64,000 bases of DNA from positions 713,501 to 777,500 of the forward strand of contig NZ_CP022260.1 of NCBI RefSeq assembly GCF_003119195.2. The letters are read 5' to 3'. The notes under the pieces were generated by a model. It searched no databases. It was not told the DNA's origin and saw nothing but the letters and a program-made list of their open reading frames with translations. Position numbers and translations under genes: made by a program. Shown here in pieces: positions 49,298 to 57,433 of the stretch (its first letter is position 1; each line of letters starts with the position of its first letter). The stretch is from Azospirillum baldaniorum. GTDB taxonomy: Bacteria; Pseudomonadota; Alphaproteobacteria; Azospirillales; Azospirillaceae.

Positions 49298-50473
49298 ATG
49301 TGTGAGCGTTGTCGGAAGACCGTGCCATCCTGCGTGCTGGGACAGGCCAAGCGCCGGAAGCTGTGGACGATTCCCACGGAATACCATTGCTCGATCGTGG
49401 GCACCTGCCTGTCGTCGGAGGATGTGGCGTGGCTTTGCCGGCGGCTGAAGCTGGTCCCCACGGCGGACGCCCGTCCCTACGACATCCACCGCTATTTCGT
49501 CGAGAAGGCCGCGGAGGACGGGCCGGAAGCCCGGCTGATGCACAAGCGGCTGGACGAGACCTTCGCCGTCGCGGTGAAGCGCTTCGCCCGTGAGACGACC
49601 GAAGAGGGCTGGATGGCGCTGTGGGCCGCCGCGGTGGCCTCGGGCGACGTCGCCGCCGCCTACTGGGGCGTGCTGAGCCACGGCGCCATGCCCGACGCGG
49701 TGCGGGTGCGCGCCTTCGCCGACGTGCACATGCTTTCCCACATCATGGGGGGCGAGAACCGGCGCCAATTGCGGGAGAACCGCGATCTGGCCCGGCGCTG
49801 CGAGGAGCTAACTGCCCGGCTGGCGAAGCAGGAGCGCGCCGCCGCCGAACGCGTCGCCGAGAAGGACGCCCGCATCCGGGAGCTGGAAGCACAGCTCGCC
49901 ACCCAGCGGGCCGCGCCCGCGGTCCCGGAAACGCCCAACGTCCCGAAAGCCCCGTCCGGCCGGGCGCCAGGCCAGGCGCGTCTGCTGCGCACCATGGACG
50001 CCCTGCACCGCCGCGTCGCCAGCGAGCGCATGCGCGCCCGCCACGCCGAGGCCGAGGTGGAGCGGCTGCGCCGCCTGCTCGATCCGCCGGCCGCGCAACT
50101 CCGCCGCACCGCCGCCGCCGAGACGAACGCCCCGACCGACCTCGGCGGGCGGGCCATCCTCTATGTGGGTGGGCGGACCAAGAGCCTGCCCCACCTGCGG
50201 GCGGCGGTGGAGACTCGCAACGGCTGCCTGCTGCACCATGACGGCGGATTCGAGCAGACCACCCGCTGCCTGGAGGGGCTGGTGGAGCGCGCCGACGTGG
50301 TGGTCTGCCCCGTCGACTGCGTCAGCCACGATGCCTGCCTGCGGGTGAAGGGCCTGTGCCGCCGCATGGGCAAGCCCTTCGTTCCCATGCGCAGCGCCGG
50401 AGCGACCAGCTTCGCCCGCATCCTGCACAGCTTCGGCCAGGACGGCTCCGGAGAGGACGCAGCCCACCATTGA
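49298..50473 (+). CDS. DUF2325 domain protein with N-terminal Cys motif and coiled coil
   Basis: A 391-residue soluble protein. It starts with a Cys cluster (MCERCRKTVPSC). A helical domain follows (about 25-150), then a coiled coil (about 155-215; ARLAKQERAAAERVAEKDAR) and a second helical segment near 240-270. The C-terminal DUF2325 domain (about 290-380) has ILYVGGRTKSLPHLRAAVE, VVVCPVDCVSHDACLRVKGL and FVPMRSAGATSF. DUF2325 function is unknown. ATG 49298 with GGCGGAG upstream is chosen; the ORF from 49220 would start inside the leader. The perfect Fur-type dyad upstream points to iron control. Confidence 0.82.
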   Translation: MCERCRKTVPSCVLGQAKRRKLWTIPTEYHCSIVGTCLSSEDVAWLCRRLKLVPTADARPYDIHRYFVEKAAEDGPEARLMHKRLDETFAVAVKRFARETTEEGWMALWAAAVASGDVAAAYWGVLSHGAMPDAVRVRAFADVHMLSHIMGGENRRQLRENRDLARRCEELTARLAKQERAAAERVAEKDARIRELEAQLATQRAAPAVPETPNVPKAPSGRAPGQARLLRTMDALHRRVASERMRARHAEAEVERLRRLLDPPAAQLRRTAAAETNAPTDLGGRAILYVGGRTKSLPHLRAAVETRNGCLLHHDGGFEQTTRCLEGLVERADVVVCPVDCVSHDACLRVKGLCRRMGKPFVPMRSAGATSFARILHSFGQDGSGEDAAHH

Positions 50474-50575
50474 GAGCCCGCGTTGGAATTGCGAATTGCC
50501 GCATGGCGGTGGAAAGCGAATGCGCCCGGGCCGTTGGATTGCACCGATGCGCCCCAGCGGCTCGCCGCCCGTGCG

Positions 50576-51202
50576 TCACGCCACCAAGCGCCAACGGGCC
50601 ATGCGGGCGGCATTGGCTGCGATGATCTGCTGGGGTAGGGCTTCCGGAGCCCCGGCGTAGGGCAGCGTGCCCTGGACGGCGTTGGGATTGGCGAACGCCT
50701 GGAGAAAGGTGTTCTGCCGCTGATTCAGTTCATTGATCAGGTCCTGGTCGTTCCCCGCGTTCTGCAGCAACTGCTGGAAGTACGCGTTCGCCGTCGCCAG
50801 CACGGGAAACCCGACGGCATCGTAGAAGCCCGCTGCCGTCGGCGCCATCGTGCCCACTTGGATGGTGGCCGCGGTGAGCAGGACGTTCGCAGCGAAGATG
50901 TACACCACCAGAGCCCCCAATCCGGGGACGCGGCCATCAATGTTGTTCGTCTGCAGATGTTCCAGCGACGCAAGAATGAGGTTCTGCTGATTGCCCTGCA
51001 GCAGACGCCCCGTGACGACGCCACGATAGAGAGTGCCGGCGGGGTTCCGCACGTCGATGGCGACCGTGTTCGCCGGCGTGTTCCGAACGGTGATCTCGAA
51101 CGTACGCCCTTCGTCGACGTTGGTGAGCCGGTACACTCCGGCCGGATAATTCTGCCCGACCGGGTGAAATTGCGTGAGTTCGATCCCCTGAATACCTGCC
51201 AT
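50576..51202 (-). CDS. unknown protein, Asn/Gln-rich
   Basis: A 208-residue protein. The first 75 residues are beta-rich (GIELTQFHPVGQNYPAGVYR, then EGRTFEITVRNT); a hydrophobic stretch (LGALVVYIFAANVLLTAATI, about 95-115) may be a membrane or buried helix; the end is helical and rich in Asn and Gln (DLINELNQRQNTFLQAFANP). GGAGAAG lies before ATG 51202. Codon use is less GC-biased than the neighbours, suggesting recent arrival. No family is recognised. Confidence 0.6.
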   Translation of the reverse strand: MAGIQGIELTQFHPVGQNYPAGVYRLTNVDEGRTFEITVRNTPANTVAIDVRNPAGTLYRGVVTGRLLQGNQQNLILASLEHLQTNNIDGRVPGLGALVVYIFAANVLLTAATIQVGTMAPTAAGFYDAVGFPVLATANAYFQQLLQNAGNDQDLINELNQRQNTFLQAFANPNAVQGTLPYAGAPEALPQQIIAANAARMARWRLVA

Positions 51203-51593
51203 GTCGCTTCTCCATCGTTGCCGGGCGGGTGGCGCCGACCCCCGCGCTGTTCACCGCGGCAAGTCGCCTCTGCGATCCAGACGCTGCAGGCTGCGAAGTG
51301 TGAACGGCTGGCCGACGGCTCCCGGCGTTGGGTCGCCGCCCCTCCCCGGCGCGGTCAGGCGCTGCGGATGCCTTTCCTTGACTTTGGTTCAAGAACCTCT
51401 GATGACCGGCGCGGAGACATGATCTGGTAAAAACTCAGCGCCCCACTCTATCTACTACGCCTTCTCTTTCATCTACTACGCGTTCTGTCTCATGAAATTT
51501 CCAATCGGCTTTTCACAATGAACGGAGGGCAGGCGGCTAAAGTTGCGAAGCACCGCTTCGCCATGTGATACAACATTGCTGGAAGGAGCCGTC

Positions 51594-52679
51594 ATGCCGT
51601 CTGAACACCCGTCACCCGAAGCCTCGCAGGGCAGCCAGGAGAGCCCCGAACCCCTGTTGAAACTGGGGGATACGCCACGCCCGGCCGCCATGCCCGATGG
51701 TCTCGCCGCGGAGGTCGCCGGCTGGCGCTTCGTTCTGCGCAGCCCGTTGGCTCCCAGCTTCTACTCCAAACCCGGAACGCCGTGGCAGGCGCCGCCGGAA
51801 GGCTGCCTGCGGGCCAGCGACCGTTGGAATCTGGACGGCGCCTTCCCCACCGACCAACCCGTCGAGAACGGCGCGCAATGGGCCGTCGCGCGGTTCGAGG
51901 GCGGGGTGTGGCGTGTGGAGCGCTGCGTTCCGGCCGCCGCCCGCCCGGCGGTGCGCGACCTTCTGCGCCTGCGGGTGGAGCGGCTGACCGCCGCCCGCCG
52001 CTGGACGCATGGCGACCTGGAGCTTCTGCAGAGCCTGCTCGACGGCGGCACGCTGGCGGAAGCCGTTCTGCTGGCCGGTGACGCGGGGCGGGCGCGCTCG
52101 CTGCGGTCGTTGAAGGCGCTGGGCCTCGCCGGAACGGCGTCCGCTGCCGATCCGGAGCTTCCCGAAGAGGCGAAGGCGGTGCTCGCGGAGGGGGCGGAGA
52201 GCGTTGTCTGGCTCGACGCCGACGCGCGCGAGATTGCGGACGGCATTCTGTCCTGGCACGCCAAGAAGCAGGCCCGTGCCGTCGCACGGCTGAGCCGGGG
52301 CGCCGAAGCGAAGCAGCGCGGCGACGACATGAAGGACGCGCTGACCAAGGCGGTGCAGCGGGCCTTCCCCCGCATCCCCAAGGAGGCCGCCGCCGCCGCC
52401 GCCGCCCGGCTGGCGCCCGGCGTGAAGAAGCTGGGCCGCATGCCGGCGCTCCAACCCATCGTTGACGCGGTCGCGGAGGTGCGGCTGGAGCGCTGGCGCC
52501 AAGCCGTGGCGTCGGAACCGGAAGTGGCCAAGCGGCTGGCCGCTATGGAGGCGCGCGGCGATGCCAACCGCGCGCTCAAGCGCTACCGCGACCAGCGTGC
52601 GGTCGAGCGGGCGGAGGCCGAATTGAAGGAATGGCGCGGCGACCTCGGCCCCGTGCTGTCCCGACGCCTGGGCTGGTGA
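51594..52679 (+). CDS. unknown protein
   Basis: A 361-residue soluble protein with no signal or membrane helix. The N-terminal third has a compact WRFVLRSPLAPSFYSKPGTP / RASDRWNLDGAFPTDQP / GAQWAVARFEGGVWRVERCV pattern. The remainder is almost wholly charged helix (ALTKAVQRAFPRIPKEAAAA, ERAEAELKEWRGDL) with coiled-coil tendency. GGAAGGAG lies 6 bases ahead of ATG 51594. I do not recognise it. It stands alone between the unknown at 50576 and the convergent DUF1398 gene. Confidence 0.65.
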   Translation: MPSEHPSPEASQGSQESPEPLLKLGDTPRPAAMPDGLAAEVAGWRFVLRSPLAPSFYSKPGTPWQAPPEGCLRASDRWNLDGAFPTDQPVENGAQWAVARFEGGVWRVERCVPAAARPAVRDLLRLRVERLTAARRWTHGDLELLQSLLDGGTLAEAVLLAGDAGRARSLRSLKALGLAGTASAADPELPEEAKAVLAEGAESVVWLDADAREIADGILSWHAKKQARAVARLSRGAEAKQRGDDMKDALTKAVQRAFPRIPKEAAAAAAARLAPGVKKLGRMPALQPIVDAVAEVRLERWRQAVASEPEVAKRLAAMEARGDANRALKRYRDQRAVERAEAELKEWRGDLGPVLSRRLGW

Positions 52680-52692
52680 CGGCGGGGCGGCG

Positions 52693-53094
52693 TCAGCGTG
52701 CGCCGGGGAACCACTCGGTGTGGCTGTCGCAGCTGCGGCCGTAATAGACGACCCGCCGGCCCAGGATGCTGACCGTCCAGCCGGCGCAGCCGGCCCGCAG
52801 CACCCGCTCGCAGAAACCGCCGTAACGGATCGTTCCAGCCTGGATGGCGCGGACGGCGGACTCCACGCCCTCCGCCGAAAAATCCACGGACGGCGGCAGA
52901 GGAAAAGGCCGGGCCTCCACCCGCTCCGTCATTCCGTCCGGGAAGTAATAGGTCGTCTCCGCGCGCACGAGATCGGTGTGGTAGCGCTCCACCCCCGCGA
53001 CGGCCAGCGCCGCGACGACCTCGGGAAAGGTGATCCGCTCCTCCTGCGAAGCCCGGCTGCACTCCCGCAGGATGGCTGTGATTTTGGGATCCAT
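52693..53094 (-). CDS. DUF1398 domain protein
   Basis: A 133-residue protein with the DUF1398 layout: TFPEVVAALAVAGVERYHTD, a TTYYFPDG strand, and VRAIQAGTIRYGGFCERVLR. Family members have no assigned function. GGAGAAT lies 8 bases before ATG 53094, so the longer in-frame ORF to 53739 is not used. It follows the MarR gene by 32 bases on the same strand, so MarR control of both is likely. Confidence 0.85.
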   Translation of the reverse strand: MDPKITAILRECSRASQEERITFPEVVAALAVAGVERYHTDLVRAETTYYFPDGMTERVEARPFPLPPSVDFSAEGVESAVRAIQAGTIRYGGFCERVLRAGCAGWTVSILGRRVVYYGRSCDSHTEWFPGAR

Positions 53095-53126
53095 GAGCAA
53101 TTCTCCGTGCGGCGCGTGCTTCGCGG

Positions 53127-53588
53127 TCAATCGATGGGAATGGAGCGCAGCCCCATCCGGCGGACGATCCCCTTCAGTGCTTCTGCGATCCGCTCCCGCT
53201 CGGCGGGCTCCAGGTGCCCGAAGAATTCGAGATCGTTGCGGTCGGCCAGGGCGGACAGTTCCGGCACCAGCGCCCGACCTTCCGGAGTGAGCGCCAGCGC
53301 CTGGTAACGCCGATCGTCCAGGTCGGCGGTCTGGGTGAGCATCCCTTTGACGACGAGCCGGTCGGCCAGTTTCGAGATCGCTCCCCGCGTCATGCCGAGC
53401 CGGTCGGCCAGCAGGCTGGGCGCCACGCCGTCGCAGCCATGAAGGTCGCGCAGCACGGCCCACTCGGCGACGGTCACCCCCCGCCCCGCCAGCTTCGCGG
53501 CGAAGGCATGGGACACATGATTCGACACGAAGCGCAGCCAGTAGCCGAGATGCGCGTCGAGCGGGCTGATGTTCGATTCGGTCAACAC
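53127..53588 (-). CDS. MarR-family transcriptional regulator
   Basis: A 153-residue winged-helix regulator. It has VTVAEWAVLRDLHGCDGVAP, LADRLGMTRGAISKLADRLV (recognition helix, about 62-81) and the wing DLDDRRYQALALTPEGRALV. The start is GTG 53588 or TTG 53585, with AAGGAGG almost touching; TTG 53585 gives the better spacing. The perfect palindrome at 53598-53613 lies directly upstream, so autorepression is likely. It is divergent from the chemoreceptor at 53996 and shares a strand with the DUF1398 gene. Confidence 0.9.
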   Translation of the reverse strand: MLTESNISPLDAHLGYWLRFVSNHVSHAFAAKLAGRGVTVAEWAVLRDLHGCDGVAPSLLADRLGMTRGAISKLADRLVVKGMLTQTADLDDRRYQALALTPEGRALVPELSALADRNDLEFFGHLEPAERERIAEALKGIVRRMGLRSIPID

Positions 53589-53597
53589 GCCTCCTTA

Positions 53598-53640
53598 AGT
53601 TTCCTAGGAAACTGCTACAAAACGGTTTCCTTGTCAACCG
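53598..53640 (-). promoter_or_regulatory. MarR operator pair overlapping a sigma70-type promoter
   Basis: AGTTTCCTAGGAAACT (53598-53613) is a perfect 16-base palindrome. A second site sharing the GTTTCC half, CGGTT...AACCG at 53623-53640, follows. On the - strand TTGACA (53632-53637) is a consensus -35 inside the second site, with a possible -10 overlapping the first palindrome. A regulator bound here would block the marR promoter. Confidence 0.7.
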
Positions 53641-53995
53641 TTTGGCTTTGCGATCGGAACAGCAATGAAACGATCCGGAGCCGGGACCTTTCAACAGCGA
53701 CGGTGGCAGCGTTTCAGAATTGAAATGCGCAGTTGCCACAGAATCGATGGTTTACTTGATAATTTCCGGTCTTCAAATGCTCCGGAAATTAAATGGATCG
53801 GGGTCGAACCATTCAAAGACCGCCCGACCAAGCGCCCTGAACCTCTGTCTTATATCACCAACGCGGTAAACGATGAGGGTATGACTATTTGAAGTAGCTA
53901 TTTGCTACAAATTAATTTGAAATCCACGACTAGGCGCATCTAAATCAATCGTAGATACGGTCCTCTGGCCATTTCCACCTGCCTCTGGTGACGCC

Positions 53996-55486
53996 ATGTT
54001 CAATTTCCTGTCGGCCAAACGCGCAGAATTAACGGCCAAGCTCGCGGCATTGGATGCCGCGCAAGCCATCATCGAATTTTCTCCGGATGGAATGGTTCTT
54101 TCCGCAAACAATAACTTCCTTACGGCGCTTGGGTGCAGCCCTGACGAGATCGAAGGTCGGCACTGGTCGTCGGTCCTTTCCTTTCAAGGCGTGGAGCGCG
54201 GCAACCCGCAGGGTCTGTGGGATGCGCTGCGACGCGGCGAATCGAAGTCCGGGGAATGCCTTCTTCTTGGCAAGACGGGTCGGGATTCGTGGGTCCAGGC
54301 GGTCTTCACCCCGATTAGGGACCATAGCGGGCGCATCGTGACGATCGCCGCCTATGCCATGGACATCACGGTGGGCAAGCGCCGGGCCGCTGACCAGGAG
54401 GGACAGATCGCAGCGGTCAACAAATCGCAGGCGGTCATCGAATTCGACATCAACGGGAACGTCCTGACGGCGAACGCCAACTTCCTCACCACCATGGGCT
54501 ACGGGTTGGACGAGATCGCCGGCCGGCACCACGCCATGTTCGTGGCGCCGGAGGAACGCAACGGCGACTGTTACCGTCGCTTTTGGGACGCGCTCCGTCG
54601 CGGCGAGCACCAGACGACGGAGTTCCGGCGCCTGCGCAAGGATGGCGGCGACGTCTGGATTCAGGCCAGCTACAATCCCGTCTTCGACGCGCAGGGCCGC
54701 TTGGTCAAGGTTGTCAAGTTCGCCACCGACGTAACGGAGCGGGTGAAGGAGCGCCTGAACCGCGCCGACGTCGGCCGCGCGGTGGATGGCGACCTCGGCC
54801 ACATCAGCCAAGCCATCGCCGACGCCAACCGGCAGGCGTCCGCCGCGGCGAACGCCGCCGCACAGACCAGCCACACCGTGCAATCCGTTGCCGCCGGCGC
54901 CGAAGAACTCGTTGCGTCCGTCAACGAGATCAGCCAGCAGACCGCCACCGCCTCCGTCATCTCGAATGAAGCGGTGGGCGAGGCCGAGCGCATCGGCGCG
55001 ACCGTCGAGGAACTGGTGGAGGCCGCCAAGCGGATCGGCATGGTGGTCAAGATGATCTCGGACATCGCCAACCAGACGAACCTTCTGGCGCTGAACGCGA
55101 CGATCGAGGCCGCGCGGGCCGGGGAAAACGGCAAGGGCTTCGCGGTGGTCGCGTCCGAGGTGAAAGCGCTGGCGACCCAGGCGGCAAAGGCGACGGAACA
55201 GATCACCTTGCAGATCGCTCAAGTCCAGGGGGCCACCGATTCCGCCGCCCGCGCCATCACGTCGATCGGCGGGACGATCCGCAAGCTGAACGGCATTTCC
55301 ACCGCCATCGCGTCCGCCACCGAGGAGCAGAGCACCGTCGTCCGCGACATCTCGGCCCACATGCAGGTCACCGCCGACGCCATCACGGCCATCAGCGGCA
55401 ATATGGCCGGCATCGCCCGCGCCACCGAAGACGCCGCGGTGTCGACCGGAAAGGTCAAGGCGCTGTCGCGCGCGCTGGTGGCCTGA
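53996..55486 (+). CDS. soluble double-PAS chemoreceptor (BdlA/Aer-like)
   Basis: A 496-residue methyl-accepting protein without membrane helices. PAS 1 covers about 20-125 (AQAIIEFSPDGMVLSANNNF) and PAS 2 about 140-250 (AVIEFDINGNVLTANANFLT, GYGLDEIAGRHHAMFVAPEE). The signalling tail has DIANQTNLLALNATIEAARA and FAVVASEVKALATQA. There is no HAMP domain. The layout matches BdlA-like proteins that link redox or internal signals to motility or biofilm release. ATG 53996 has only a weak ribosome site. No che genes are adjacent. Confidence 0.9.
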   Translation: MFNFLSAKRAELTAKLAALDAAQAIIEFSPDGMVLSANNNFLTALGCSPDEIEGRHWSSVLSFQGVERGNPQGLWDALRRGESKSGECLLLGKTGRDSWVQAVFTPIRDHSGRIVTIAAYAMDITVGKRRAADQEGQIAAVNKSQAVIEFDINGNVLTANANFLTTMGYGLDEIAGRHHAMFVAPEERNGDCYRRFWDALRRGEHQTTEFRRLRKDGGDVWIQASYNPVFDAQGRLVKVVKFATDVTERVKERLNRADVGRAVDGDLGHISQAIADANRQASAAANAAAQTSHTVQSVAAGAEELVASVNEISQQTATASVISNEAVGEAERIGATVEELVEAAKRIGMVVKMISDIANQTNLLALNATIEAARAGENGKGFAVVASEVKALATQAAKATEQITLQIAQVQGATDSAARAITSIGGTIRKLNGISTAIASATEEQSTVVRDISAHMQVTADAITAISGNMAGIARATEDAAVSTGKVKALSRALVA

Positions 55487-55642
55487 TGATCACGCGAAGG
55501 GACGAAGCGGAGCCGGCCCCGGAAAACCGTGGCCGCTCCGGTCGCGGTGGCTCCAGATCACCGTCAACGCCCGACAGCCCGGAGGGGTGGAAGATATTGC
55601 ATCATCCTCCACAGATTCGCGTTCACCCTCCTGCCGATTGAC

Positions 55643-55693
55643 AACCCTAGGGTTTATTCGACGTGTTGACCAAGCTGAATATGGTGATATTGT
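55643..55693 (+). promoter_or_regulatory. candidate promoter and operator of the binding-protein/kinase operon
   Basis: A 12-base palindrome AACCCTAGGGTT at 55643-55654 is followed by TTGACC (55666-55671) and TATTGT (55688-55693) with 16-base spacing, in an A/T-rich strip inside the 331-base gap before the gene at 55818. This is a plausible sigma70-type promoter with an upstream operator. Confidence 0.4.
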
Positions 55694-55817
55694 CTCGATG
55701 GATCTGGAAATCGATCCGGCGTGAGCGCCGAAGAACAACCGGAATGCGGTGTCACCCAGGGCGCCGCAGCGCCGGGCGACCGCTGCGCTCCATCCTTCCG
55801 CTTTGCCGAGGCAGCCC

Positions 55818-56591
55818 GTGATCCGCCTGACGCCGTTTCGTCCTTTCGCGACCGTGTGGCTTGCCGTCCTGCTCAGCGTGTCGGCCCTGCCCGTCCGTGC
55901 GGACGAGGTCTACCGCGTGCTGACCTGGAAGATGGCTCCATACGCGATGGTCGACGAACAGGGCAGGCTGACCGGCTTCGAGGTGGAGATCGCCCGCGCG
56001 CTTTGTGACACCATGGGCATCCGCTGCGAAATAACCGCCCTGCAGTTTCCCGAAGTCCTCGACCTGCTCGACCGCAACGCCGCCGACTTCGCGGTTGCCA
56101 GCATCCTGAAGACGCCGGAGCGGATGAGGAAATACCTCTTCACCGACCGCCATAAGCGGTCCAGCTCCAGCTACATCGGGCGGGCCGGCGAGTGGTCCCC
56201 GGGCGTGGCGCCCGATCTGGCGGGGAAGCGCATCTCCGTCACCCGTGGGTCGAAGCAGTACGACTATCTGACCGCGAAGAACATCGGCGGCACGGTCGTG
56301 ATCTACGACGATCAGGCGGATGCGCTGCGCGCCGTTCTGGATGGGCGGGTCGATCTGGCGCTGGCTCCGACCGCCGTCACCGTCCATCTGCTGACCAGCG
56401 CGGAAGGGGAGGCTCTGGAGGTCGTGGGCGACCCGCTGACCGAAAGCGGGCTGGGCGGCGAGTCCGCCATTGCCCTGCCGCTGGGGCGCGAGGAATTGCG
56501 CGACCGCGTCAACATGGCCCTGCGAGCGATCCTCGCGGATGGGCGGTACGACGCCATCAGTTCCCGCTTCCTGCCCTTCCGGATGTACTGA
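55818..56591 (+). CDS. periplasmic solute-binding protein (SBP_bac_3 type), first of a pair
   Basis: A 257-residue protein. A GTG start at 55818 with GAGG upstream gives a signal peptide (FATVWLAVLLSVSALPVRA). The mature part has the polar amino acid-type binding fold: YRVLTWKMAPYAMVDEQGRL, TGFEVEIARALCDTMGI, DFAVASILKTPERMRKYLF and DLAGKRISVTRGSKQYDYL. The fold binds amino acids or similar. No permease or ATPase is nearby; the next genes are a paralogous binding protein and a kinase, so it may serve sensing. It shares the end pattern F-x-PF-x-x-Y with its neighbour. ATG 55749 is a less likely start. Confidence 0.82.
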   Translation: MIRLTPFRPFATVWLAVLLSVSALPVRADEVYRVLTWKMAPYAMVDEQGRLTGFEVEIARALCDTMGIRCEITALQFPEVLDLLDRNAADFAVASILKTPERMRKYLFTDRHKRSSSSYIGRAGEWSPGVAPDLAGKRISVTRGSKQYDYLTAKNIGGTVVIYDDQADALRAVLDGRVDLALAPTAVTVHLLTSAEGEALEVVGDPLTESGLGGESAIALPLGREELRDRVNMALRAILADGRYDAISSRFLPFRMY

Positions 56592-56598
56592 GGCAGCG

Positions 56599-57420
56599 AT
56601 GGGTTTTCCGATGCGCTCCGTCACCGCACACGCCCTGTCGACCATCATGCTCCTGCTGGCCGGTCTTGCGCTGACGCAGCCGGTCCGGGCGGACGCGCCA
56701 CCCCCGACCGACAGGCCGTTCCTGCGCATCGTGGTCATCGACCACTCCCCGCCTTTCAGCGATCGCGACGCCGCCGGCGTCCTGTTCGGCTTCAACATCG
56801 ATTTCGGCCGCGAGCTGTGCCGCTCGCTGGGTGCGGTGTGCAGCTTCGATGCGGCCCCCTTCAAGCAGATCATCGACGACGTCGCCGCGGGCCGCTACGA
56901 CATCGGCTTCGGCAACGTGCTGCGCACGCCGGACCGGGAGCAGCGGCTTCTGTTCTCGATTCCCTATTGGCGGTCCAGCACCAGCCTGGTCGGGCACCGG
57001 GGGATGCCGGAACTGGGTCTGGAGGAGGCGATCCGCAGCCGGCGCATCGCCGCCATCCGCGGTTCGCGCCAGCACGCGGCCCTGGTCCGTCTGGCCGACG
57101 CCGACCCGGTGCTGCACGCCAACCTGGTGCCCGTCTCCACGCTCGACGACCTGTGGGACGCCATGCGCAGCGGCAAAAGCGACATGGCCATCGGACCGAC
57201 GCTGAACGTGGTGCATTTCCTGCTGTCCGACCCTGGGGACGGATTCGAGACCATCGGCACCCCGATGTCCGACGACGGGTTGGGCGGGACCGTGCACATC
57301 GTCTTCCCACCCGGCCAGCACGCGTTGAAGGCGGCGGTGGACCGGGCGCTGACGGCGTTGCGCAACGACGGCACCTACCAGCGGATCAACCGCCACTACT
57401 TCCCCTTCGACATCTACTGA
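56599..57420 (+). CDS. periplasmic solute-binding protein (SBP_bac_3 type), second of a pair
   Basis: A 273-residue protein with signal peptide (LSTIMLLLAGLALTQPVRA). The binding fold is visible: FLRIVVIDHSPPFSDRDAAG, GFNIDFGRELCRSLG, DIGFGNVLRTPDREQRLLFS. It is a diverged paralogue of the protein before it (8 bases away), with the same order and a matching F-PF-x-x-Y end. Its length has about 15 extra N-terminal residues. GAGG precedes ATG 56599. The kinase starts 13 bases after its stop, which suggests that the ligand-loaded protein is presented to it. Confidence 0.82.
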   Translation: MGFPMRSVTAHALSTIMLLLAGLALTQPVRADAPPPTDRPFLRIVVIDHSPPFSDRDAAGVLFGFNIDFGRELCRSLGAVCSFDAAPFKQIIDDVAAGRYDIGFGNVLRTPDREQRLLFSIPYWRSSTSLVGHRGMPELGLEEAIRSRRIAAIRGSRQHAALVRLADADPVLHANLVPVSTLDDLWDAMRSGKSDMAIGPTLNVVHFLLSDPGDGFETIGTPMSDDGLGGTVHIVFPPGQHALKAAVDRALTALRNDGTYQRINRHYFPFDIY

Positions 57421-57433
57421 ACCGGAACCGGCC

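Noticed and set aside
53665..53892. 75-codon ORF between marR and the chemoreceptor
   Set aside because: A/T-rich regulatory gap, no recognisable sequence or ribosome site.
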